A stretch of DNA of 18,080 bases from Clostridia bacterium (GTDB lineage: Bacteria; Bacillota_A; Clostridia; Oscillospirales; Acutalibacteraceae), in assembly GCA_017547865.1 (NCBI GenBank), contig JAFYOA010000008.1, positions 1 to 18,080 of the forward strand, written 5' to 3'. The notes under the pieces were generated by a model. The model was not told the origin of the DNA, did no database searches, and saw only the letters and a program-made list of their open reading frames with translations. The stretch's first letter is position 1. The number at the start of each line of letters is the position of its first letter. This document shows positions 1-5,933 of this stretch, one piece after another. Made by a program: the position numbers and the translations under genes.

Positions 1-160
1 CACTTTTTGGGGATAAAGTCAACGGCTTTTTGAAAAAAATCGAGCCGAAGGAGACGGCTTTCCGGAGCCGCGATTCTGAATATTTTTTGGCACGGCACGG
101 CGTGGTGCCGCGGCTAAAACTGAACATAAAACGGATGCCTGCACAGGAAGATCCCAAACC
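1..160. other. Unassigned left edge, no gene supported
   Basis: I see no convincing gene here. Read from base 1, the first frame gives HFLGIKSTAF and then a TGA at 31-33, which could be the last codons of a plus-strand gene entering from the left, but ten residues are too few to judge. Downstream there are alternating complementary blocks: CGGCT at 23-27 and 55-59, AGCCG at 43-47 and 66-70, so one of two hairpin pairs can form. A further hairpin pairs CGGCAC (93-98) with GTGCCG (105-110). None is followed by a proper T tract, so I do not call them terminators. Confidence 0.3.
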
Positions 161-203
161 AAAAAAGAATCCCCTGTCATCTCCCGACAGGGGATTCTTT
201 TTT
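161..203 (-). terminator. Bidirectional hairpin terminator after tRNA-Ile2
   Basis: A perfect inverted repeat of 18 bases (161-178 and 186-203) surrounds a 7-base loop (179-185). The GC core is CCCCTGTC/GACAGGGG, with an A6 run on the left and a T6 run on the right, so it can terminate transcription in both directions. On the minus strand it begins on the final A of the tRNA CCA end, so the tRNA has essentially no trailer other than the terminator. On the plus strand it would stop read-through from the left edge. Confidence 0.85.
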
Positions 204-279
204 GGTGGGCCATCTAGGACTTGAACCCAGGACCAACCGGTTATGAGCCGGCAGCTCTAACCAACTGAGCTAATGGCCC
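203..279 (-). tRNA. tRNA-Ile2 (CAT anticodon, lysidine type)
   Basis: The reverse complement folds into a standard cloverleaf. The acceptor arm GGGCCAT pairs perfectly with ATGGCCC, the discriminator is A, and CCA is encoded (203-205). The D arm reads TAGCTCAGTTGGTTAGAGC, the anticodon loop is CTCATAA, and the T loop contains GGTTCAAGTCC. A CAT anticodon can mean Met or Ile2. The D-arm sequence and the GGCTCATAACC anticodon arm match the Firmicute tRNA-Ile2 as I remember it, rather than elongator Met (different arm) or initiator Met (which has no 1-72 pair). In that case C34 is converted to lysidine by TilS and the tRNA reads AUA. The tRNA call is very secure; the Ile2 identity is likely. Confidence 0.93.
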
Positions 280-298
280 GCTTGATTTTACGCAGATT

Positions 299-327
299 AA
301 TATAGCACATATTCAAAGAAAAGTCAA
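299..327 (-). promoter_or_regulatory. Sigma-A promoter of the tRNA gene
   Basis: On the minus strand TTGACT (322-327) and TATATT (299-304) are separated by 17 bases. Transcription would start near 292, about a dozen bases before the mature tRNA 5' end at 279. Spacing and position fit a housekeeping promoter driving this single tRNA. Confidence 0.75.
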
Positions 328-380
328 CTGAAACCAAATGTTGTGAATTTATTAAGTTTTTGCACGGGACGGCTGAACGA

Positions 381-409
381 TGGACTTTGACACGGAAGTG
401 TGTTATAAT
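381..409 (+). promoter_or_regulatory. Sigma-A promoter with extended -10, before tagD operon
   Basis: TATAAT at 404-409 is preceded by TGT (401-403), an extended -10. The best -35 at 17-base spacing is TGGACT (381-386), four of six matches. A perfect TTGACA at 387-392 is only 11 bases from the -10 and is too close to act with it. No other promoter is seen before the polymer operon, so this probably drives 458-5669. Confidence 0.7.
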
Positions 410-457
410 GTATGTGAATAATTGGCGCATTATGCTTTTTTATAGGAGGAAACAAAA

Positions 458-850
458 ATGAAACGGGTTATCACGTATGGTACGTTTGACTTACTTCATT
501 ATGGTCATATCAATTTGCTTCGCCGTGCCAAAGAATACGGCGATTATCTGATCGTCGTTCTGTCCACCGATGAATTCAATTGGAACCAGAAGCAGAAGAA
601 ATGCTACTTCTCTTATGAAGAGCGAAAGAGCATTCTGGAAGCCATTCGCTATGTGGACCTGGTGATTCCCGAAGAAAGCTGGGAGCAGAAGGTGGAAGAC
701 GTGAAGCTGTATCACGTGGATACCTTTGTAATGGGCAACGACTGGGAAGGCAAGTTCGATTTCCTGAAGGAATACTGCGATGTGGTTTACCTGCCCCGCA
801 CCCCCGAGATCTCCACGACCCAGATTAAGCAGGAACTGGGCAAGAACTGA
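458..850 (+). CDS. tagD: Glycerol-3-phosphate cytidylyltransferase
   Basis: This 130-residue cytoplasmic enzyme makes CDP-glycerol from CTP and sn-glycerol 3-phosphate, the activated donor for poly(glycerol phosphate) wall polymers. It matches the nucleotidyltransferase fold of TagD in length (about 130 residues) and motifs: GTFDLLHYGH at residues 8-17 holds the HxGH nucleotide-binding signature, and the late RTPEISTT block supplies the second nucleotide-binding ISTT motif. The start is fixed by AGGAGGA (444-450), 7 bases before the ATG. It is first in the operon, 37 bases ahead of the polymerase fusion that uses its product. The first codons are AT-richer than the rest and include TTA, a codon otherwise rare in this window. 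Ethanolamine- or ribitol-phosphate cytidylyltransferases share the fold, but the neighbouring TagF-like domain favours glycerol. Confidence 0.95.
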   Translation: MKRVITYGTFDLLHYGHINLLRRAKEYGDYLIVVLSTDEFNWNQKQKKCYFSYEERKSILEAIRYVDLVIPEESWEQKVEDVKLYHVDTFVMGNDWEGKFDFLKEYCDVVYLPRTPEISTTQIKQELGKN

Positions 851-887
851 TATTTTACCGTAATTACAGTGCAGAGGACGTGAAACA

Positions 888-3887
888 ATGATACTTCAAA
901 AATTATTGTTCCCCAAGGCAGAGGTGTGCACCCGCGAACCGATGTATTACAACGGCGAGGGAATTACCTGCTTCCTGGAAGAAGAGCACTGCGTGATCCC
1001 CAAGGGCAGCACGCTGCTTTCCAATACTTATTTCAACAGCTTTTCTGCCGGCAAATGGCTGAAGTACACCCGGCTGAACAACCTGCAGCTGCGTGTGGTG
1101 GTGCAGGGCGAATTTTCCTTCACTGTGCACCATACCTATAAAATGGTTGACCAGATGAAGGATAACATCATCGCAGAAAAGCGGATCTCCGCCCCGGAAA
1201 AGACCGAGGTGATCCTGCCGGTTCCGCTGGGCGATGCAATGGGCCTGTACTATTTCTCTCTCACGGCTTTGTCGGAGGATGCAACCTATTGGGGCGGTGC
1301 CTACGAGACCGAAGCCGCCGAAAGCGAACGGATGGATACGAAGATCGCCATCGGTATCTGCACCTTCCGCCGTGAGGCATACATTACCCACAATATTCAG
1401 ATTCTGGAGCGGGAAATTCTGAACAACCCGGAATCTCCCATGTACGGCAAGCTGGAGCTGTATATCAGCGATAACAGTAAGACCCTGCCGGCAGAACTGA
1501 ATACGGATGCGGTGCATATTTTCCCCAACCGCAACCTGGGCGGCGCGGGCGGTTTTACCCGTGCCATGATCGAAATTAAGAATGTAAGTGATGAAAAGGG
1601 CTTTACCCATATTCTGCTGATGGACGACGATGTTCGCCTGAACCCGGATTCTCTGCTGCGTACCCATGCCATGCTGCAGCTGCTGAAGCCGGAGCACAAG
1701 GGTGCTTTCATTGGCGGCCACATGCTGAAGATCGACACGCCTTACATTCAGAGCGAAGCTGCGGACCACTGGGATATTGCTTCTCACCACCCGGTGAAGT
1801 ACAACTACAACCTGGAAAAGCTGGATTTCCTTATCAAGAATGAAATTGAAGACAGCGTGAACTACCTGAGCTGGTGGTACTGCTGCATGCCCGTTAATGT
1901 GGTGACCGACAGCAACCTGCCGCTGCCCATCTTTATTAAGCGCGACGACATTGAATACGGCCTGCGCAACGGCCAGAAGTTTATTACCCTGAACGGTGTG
2001 TGCGTATGGCACGAACCCTTTGAATACAAGTATTCCACTTACCTGGAATATTATTATTTCCGCAATCTCTGCATTATGAACTCCCGTCATCGTCTCAGCT
2101 TTGATAAAAACCGGCTGATCGATGAACTGAGACGGCGCGTGTTCGGGCATGTATCCCGCTATCGCTATAAAGATGCCGAAGTGGCCCTGCTGGGTGTGCA
2201 GCATTACCTGAAGGGCATTGACTGGCTGAAGGCACAGGATGCCGAAAAACTCAATGCGGAGATTATGGCGCTGGGCTACAAAAAAGAACCTTTGGAAAAT
2301 CTGGATTTCGTGTTTATTCATGGTGCTTACGAAGGCGCCCTGCGCCGCAAGCCCGGAAAGAACGATAAGCGAAATGCCATTCTCAACTGGATTTTGCCGG
2401 CCAAGCGCACCGCAGTGGTGCCGGCCTATCAGCCCCAGGTCAGCCTGTTCTATCGCGCCAAAAAGGTGCTGAACTACGAAGAAGTGACCAACACCGGCTT
2501 TATCACCGAGCATGACCGACGCTCCATGCTCTACATTCTTAGAATGTACCGCAAAACTGTGCGGCTCATCCGTAAAAAATATAAGCGTGTGACCCAGGAA
2601 TACAGAGACCGCTACAACGAGCTGACCAACATCGGCTTCTGGAAGAAGTATCTCTTCACCCCCGGCGAAGCGGAAAAGGTGACCTCCAATCTGGATAAGC
2701 CCCGCCGCCCGAAAAACACCAAGCAGCAGAAGAAAGAAATGCTGGTGTCGCTGGTTCTGCGCTTTGTGCAGCTGCTGTTGTTCTGGCTGCCGGTGAAGAA
2801 AAAGCGGGTGATGGTGTATATTCACGACCGCAACGGCTTTACCTGCAACCCCAAGTATATTGTGAAAAAGCTGGTGGAAGAATACGGAAAACAGCTGGAA
2901 ATTATATGGTGTACCATGCACCCGGAAACCTGTAAAGAGGTGCAGGACCTGGGTGTGCGTGTGGTGAAGAGCAACACCCTGACCCAGGCGCGGCTGTACC
3001 TGCGTTCCCGCATGTTCATCACCAACGATGCCTTCCCCTCCTGGGCGCTGAAGCGCTGGGGACAGAAGTGGATGAACACCTGGCACGGCGCCATGAACTA
3101 CAAGCATATCGGCTACGATTACCTTGCACCCATGAGCCGCATTGCCGCCCGTCTGTTTAAAATCCGCAACCGTCAGCCCGATTATTTCCTTTCCGGCAGC
3201 CGTTTCTTCACCGAAGATACCTCTGTGTCTTTCCGTTTGAGCGATAAGGTCTTTGTGGCCAGCGGCCTGCCCCGCAACGATGTTCTGTTCGGCGAGCACC
3301 CGGAAATCTGCGCCAAGGTGCGTAAGTTCTACCATTTGGATGATAAAGTGAAACTGGCCATGTTTGCCCCCACTTTCCGCCGCGGCATGAAGTCCGATAC
3401 CTTTGGCATGGACTTTGATGTGGTGCGCAATGCGTTGAGCAAGCGTTTCGGCGGTGAATGGGTCATCCTGTTCCGAAACCACAACTTTGTAAAGGGCAAG
3501 CAGAGCTACGGCGGTGCCGTGGATGTTTCCGGTTACCACGATATGCAGGAACTGATGTGCGCAGCCGATGTGCTGATCAGCGACTATTCTTCCTGCCTGT
3601 ACGATTTCTGCATGACTGGCAAACCTTCGTTTGTGTACGCCACCGACCTGTACAGCTACATGAACAACGACCGCTCCTTTGCCTATGCCTTCGAGAAGTG
3701 GCCCTATCCCTTTGCTTCCACCAACGAAGAACTGGAAGAGCAGATCAAAAACTTCGACGAAAAGGATTTTGCCAAAAAGGTGAAGGCCCACCTGCAGGAT
3801 GTGGGTGCCTACGACAACGGCACAGCTTCGCAGCAGATGGCAGATCTCATTGGCCGGCTGACCGGCGTGAAGAAAAAGAACAGCTGA
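888..3887 (+). CDS. Fused GlfT2-like galactofuranosyltransferase and TagF-like CDP-glycerol glycerophosphotransferase
   Basis: A 999-residue fusion of two transferases. Residues 1-140 look like the beta-sandwich N-terminal domain of GlfT2-type galactofuranosyltransferases. Residues 150-400 form a GT-A family 2 domain: IAIGICTFRR at the start, NRNLGGAGGF near 214, the metal-binding DDD at 246-248, the likely catalytic RDD at 352-354 and the WHE motif at 374-376, an order known from mycobacterial GlfT2. A helical part (400-610) follows. Residues 640-985 are a CDP-glycerol glycerophosphotransferase domain: TWHGAMNYK at 731-739, LPRNDVLF near 794, APTFRRG near 827, RNH at 863-865 and SDYSS at 898-902. 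There is no signal peptide; a hydrophobic stretch at 620-635 could sit on the membrane. A weak GAGG site precedes the ATG. I infer that it builds a polymer containing both hexofuranose (or another hexose) and glycerol phosphate at the cytoplasmic membrane face; sugar identity is not proven. Confidence 0.88.
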   Translation: MILQKLLFPKAEVCTREPMYYNGEGITCFLEEEHCVIPKGSTLLSNTYFNSFSAGKWLKYTRLNNLQLRVVVQGEFSFTVHHTYKMVDQMKDNIIAEKRISAPEKTEVILPVPLGDAMGLYYFSLTALSEDATYWGGAYETEAAESERMDTKIAIGICTFRREAYITHNIQILEREILNNPESPMYGKLELYISDNSKTLPAELNTDAVHIFPNRNLGGAGGFTRAMIEIKNVSDEKGFTHILLMDDDVRLNPDSLLRTHAMLQLLKPEHKGAFIGGHMLKIDTPYIQSEAADHWDIASHHPVKYNYNLEKLDFLIKNEIEDSVNYLSWWYCCMPVNVVTDSNLPLPIFIKRDDIEYGLRNGQKFITLNGVCVWHEPFEYKYSTYLEYYYFRNLCIMNSRHRLSFDKNRLIDELRRRVFGHVSRYRYKDAEVALLGVQHYLKGIDWLKAQDAEKLNAEIMALGYKKEPLENLDFVFIHGAYEGALRRKPGKNDKRNAILNWILPAKRTAVVPAYQPQVSLFYRAKKVLNYEEVTNTGFITEHDRRSMLYILRMYRKTVRLIRKKYKRVTQEYRDRYNELTNIGFWKKYLFTPGEAEKVTSNLDKPRRPKNTKQQKKEMLVSLVLRFVQLLLFWLPVKKKRVMVYIHDRNGFTCNPKYIVKKLVEEYGKQLEIIWCTMHPETCKEVQDLGVRVVKSNTLTQARLYLRSRMFITNDAFPSWALKRWGQKWMNTWHGAMNYKHIGYDYLAPMSRIAARLFKIRNRQPDYFLSGSRFFTEDTSVSFRLSDKVFVASGLPRNDVLFGEHPEICAKVRKFYHLDDKVKLAMFAPTFRRGMKSDTFGMDFDVVRNALSKRFGGEWVILFRNHNFVKGKQSYGGAVDVSGYHDMQELMCAADVLISDYSSCLYDFCMTGKPSFVYATDLYSYMNNDRSFAYAFEKWPYPFASTNEELEEQIKNFDEKDFAKKVKAHLQDVGAYDNGTASQQMADLIGRLTGVKKKNS

Positions 3888-3949
3888 TGACCCCGCAACG
3901 ATCCGGAGGTGAATCGTTCTTTCTACGCAAGTATGGTAAAAAAGTTTAA
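3887..3949 (+). CDS. Possible 20-codon leader ORF coupling the fusion gene to the permease
   Basis: An ATG at 3887 overlaps the stop of the upstream gene (TGATG) and opens a 20-codon frame, MTPQRSGGESFFLRKYGKKV, ending with TAA at 3947-3949. It spans the only good Shine-Dalgarno (GGAGGTG, 3905-3911) and ends 14 bases inside the next gene. The overlap geometry is typical of translational coupling, and the permease lacks a ribosome site at a normal distance. Whether the peptide is made is unknown; it may be chance. Confidence 0.25.
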   Translation: MTPQRSGGESFFLRKYGKKV

Positions 3950-4700
3950 GAAATATCAGTTCCTGTTTGAGGAACTGGTGAAGCGAGATTTTAAGCAAAA
4001 ATATAAGCGCACCGTGCTGGGCATGGCCTGGAGCATTCTTTCGCCCCTGCTGAACCTGCTGGTGATGGGCCTGGTGTTCACCCAGTTTTTCGGCCGCAAT
4101 ATGCCGCATTACACCATTTATCTGTTCTGCGGCAACCTGGTGTTTTCCTATTTCCGTGAGTCCACCAACGGCGGCATGAATTCCCTGATGTCCAACGCCA
4201 ATATTTTTGGCAAGGTGAACGTGCCCAAGTATATGTTTTTGCTTTCCAAAAATGTTTCGGCACTCATCAATTTCGGGCTTACCCTGGTGGTGTTCTTCCT
4301 GTTTGTCCTGATTGACCGTGTGCCCCTGGGCTGGCATTTTCTGGCGTTGGTGTATCCCATTTGCTGGCTCGTGGTGTTTAATATCGGTGTGGGGCTCATC
4401 CTCTCGGCGCTGTTCGTGTTTTTCCGCGATATCAGCTACCTGTACGATGTGTTCACCATGCTGCTGCAGTATATGTCGGCTATCTTCTATACGCTGGACG
4501 CCTTTTCGCCCACCGTACAGAAGCTGTTCTACGTGAACCCGGTGTACTGCTATATCAAGTATTTCCGTGTGGTGGTGCTGGATGGCGTTCTGCCGGGTAT
4601 GGAACTGCACGCCCTGTGTGCGCTGCATGCCATGCTGGTGGTGTTCATCGGCGGGCTGATCTACAAAAAGTACAACCACAAGTTCCTGTATTATATTTAA
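3933..4700 (+). CDS. tagG: ABC-2 type polysaccharide/teichoic acid export permease
   Basis: An integral membrane subunit of about 255 residues from the TagG/KpsM/Wzm family, which with the following ATPase moves lipid-linked polymer across the cytoplasmic membrane. Typical of the family are the N-terminal amphipathic block FLFEELVKRDFKQKYKR, the VLGMAWSILSPLL first membrane segment, and about six hydrophobic segments ending near the C-terminus. The start is uncertain: ATG 3933 (MVKKFKKYQ) fits where homologues normally begin but has no close ribosome site, and GTG 3909 in frame would add eight residues but overlaps the GGAGG itself. Stop of the fusion gene is 45 bases upstream; the ATPase follows after 12 bases. 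Family identity is firm, the polymer exported is inferred from the operon. Confidence 0.9.
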   Translation: MVKKFKKYQFLFEELVKRDFKQKYKRTVLGMAWSILSPLLNLLVMGLVFTQFFGRNMPHYTIYLFCGNLVFSYFRESTNGGMNSLMSNANIFGKVNVPKYMFLLSKNVSALINFGLTLVVFFLFVLIDRVPLGWHFLALVYPICWLVVFNIGVGLILSALFVFFRDISYLYDVFTMLLQYMSAIFYTLDAFSPTVQKLFYVNPVYCYIKYFRVVVLDGVLPGMELHALCALHAMLVVFIGGLIYKKYNHKFLYYI

Positions 4701-4712
4701 GGAGGACGGCGA

Positions 4713-5669
4713 ATGTCGATTATTAAGGCAGAAGGCGTGTCTATCCGATATATTACGGGCGATTTTAAGGACATTGGCCTGAAAGAATATGTGATGCAGC
4801 GGCTGCGCGGCCAGTACCATGTTTCGGAATTCTGGGCAGACCGGGATATTTCCTTTGAACTGGAACGGGGCGATATGCTGGGGATCATCGGCACAAACGG
4901 CGCCGGTAAGTCCACGCTGCTCAAGGCGGTCTCCGGTATTATGGTGCCCACCCGGGGCAAAATGAAAGTGCGCGGCAGCATTGCCGCCCTGCTGGAATTA
5001 GCCAGCGGCTTTGACGGCGACCTGACCGTGCGGGAGAACACCTATCTGCGCGGCGCCATGCTGGGCTACACTCGCCGGTTTATGGATGAAAAATACGATG
5101 AGATCATCGATTTTGCGGAACTGCGGGAATTTCAGGACCGCAAATTCAAGCAGCTTTCCAGCGGCATGAAAAGCCGCCTGGCGTTCTCCATCGCCTGCCT
5201 GGTGAGCCCGGATATCCTGATCTTGGACGAAGTGCTCAGCGTGGGTGACGGTGCTTTCCGCAAAAAAAGCGGCGATAAAATGAAAGAGATCCTGGCCGGC
5301 GGCGTCACCGGTATTCTGGTATCCCATTCCATTGCCCAAGTGCGGGAGATGTGCAATAAGATCCTTTGGCTGGACCATGGCAAGCAGGTGGCTTTTTCGG
5401 ATAACGTAAAGCTGTACTGCGATGCTTATGAGGAATTTTTGCAGACCAAAAAGCTGCCCCAAAGCGAAGACGATGTGAAGGCCCTGGCCAAAGGTTGGGC
5501 CAAGCGCAAGCGTGCCGAGCGTGTCCGCAAAGAGCGCACCGAAAAGCAGAAGCTGGAGGCGATTTTGGAGGCCGGTGAAAAAGATGCCGCCCTGAAGGCC
5601 GCCCTGGCGGTGATCAACAAGCGCAACCCGGAACTGCTGACGGAAGAAGCCAAACAAAAGCTGCAATAA
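4713..5669 (+). CDS. tagH: ABC transporter ATP-binding subunit for teichoic acid/polysaccharide export
   Basis: A 318-residue cytoplasmic ATPase that powers the permease encoded just before it. All nucleotide-binding motifs are intact: Walker A GTNGAGKST (60-68), signature LSSGM (148-152), Walker B ILILDE (168-173) and the H-loop histidine H205 in LVSHS. The N-terminal segment, with a long insert before Walker A (residues 10-45), is typical of the TagH/Wzt/KpsT exporters. Residues 250-318 form a Lys/Glu/Ala-rich, probably helical tail. It is far shorter than the SH3-bearing tail of Bacillus TagH and does not resemble the sugar-binding domain of Klebsiella or E. coli Wzt. An AAGGAGG site lies 6 bases before the ATG. 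Last gene of the operon, followed by a terminator. Confidence 0.93.
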   Translation: MSIIKAEGVSIRYITGDFKDIGLKEYVMQRLRGQYHVSEFWADRDISFELERGDMLGIIGTNGAGKSTLLKAVSGIMVPTRGKMKVRGSIAALLELASGFDGDLTVRENTYLRGAMLGYTRRFMDEKYDEIIDFAELREFQDRKFKQLSSGMKSRLAFSIACLVSPDILILDEVLSVGDGAFRKKSGDKMKEILAGGVTGILVSHSIAQVREMCNKILWLDHGKQVAFSDNVKLYCDAYEEFLQTKKLPQSEDDVKALAKGWAKRKRAERVRKERTEKQKLEAILEAGEKDAALKAALAVINKRNPELLTEEAKQKLQ

Positions 5670-5690
5670 GAACAAAGACCTGCTGTATAT

Positions 5691-5735
5691 AAAATCCGAA
5701 CCGCTTCACGCCAAGAAGTGTGTTCGGATTTTTTT
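5691..5735 (+). terminator. Terminator of the polymer operon
   Basis: AAATCCGAAC (5692-5701) pairs perfectly with GTTCGGATTT (5722-5731); the 20-base loop holds a smaller CTTC/GAAG pair. A run of seven T residues follows the stem, about 20 bases after the tagH stop. Confidence 0.85.
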
Positions 5736-5834
5736 ATTTGCAGGAAAAACCGCAAATTGTTTTGAAAAGCATTGCTTGATTCGGCAAAAACCGAAATCAC
5801 AGAATGAAATAAACATTTATCGGCAGGGAAACAC

Positions 5835-5863
5835 TTGAAAAATATGTAGAATATTTCTATAAT
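5835..5863 (+). promoter_or_regulatory. Sigma-A promoter for the 639-residue protein
   Basis: TTGAAA (5835-5840) and a perfect TATAAT (5858-5863) are spaced by 17 bases. The leader of about 65 bases carries a small hairpin, GTTGA (5905-5909) with TCAAC (5916-5920), immediately before AGGAGGT (5921-5927). The rest of the gap 5736-5834 is AT-rich with no other signal I can name. Confidence 0.8.
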
Positions 5864-5933
5864 GGGGTTAATATCCATAAAATGTTCGTTCCCGGAGACT
5901 TTTGGTTGAAGGGACTCAACAGGAGGTTTTACG

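Noticed and set aside
3..224. Plus-strand frame reading through the left edge into the tRNA
   Set aside because: It runs through a perfect terminator hairpin and the tRNA gene and resembles no protein I know.
387..392. Perfect TTGACA before tagD as the -35 box
   Set aside because: Only 11 bases from the TATAAT at 404-409, too close for sigma-A; the extended -10 with TGGACT at 381-386 fits better.
903..4820. A 1,305-codon minus-strand open frame opposite the fusion, permease and ATPase genes
   Set aside because: It is exactly in codon register with the sense genes, is rich in His, Gln and Gly as expected from reversed CTG/GTG/GCC codons, and has no recognisable domain. It is a by-product of codon bias.
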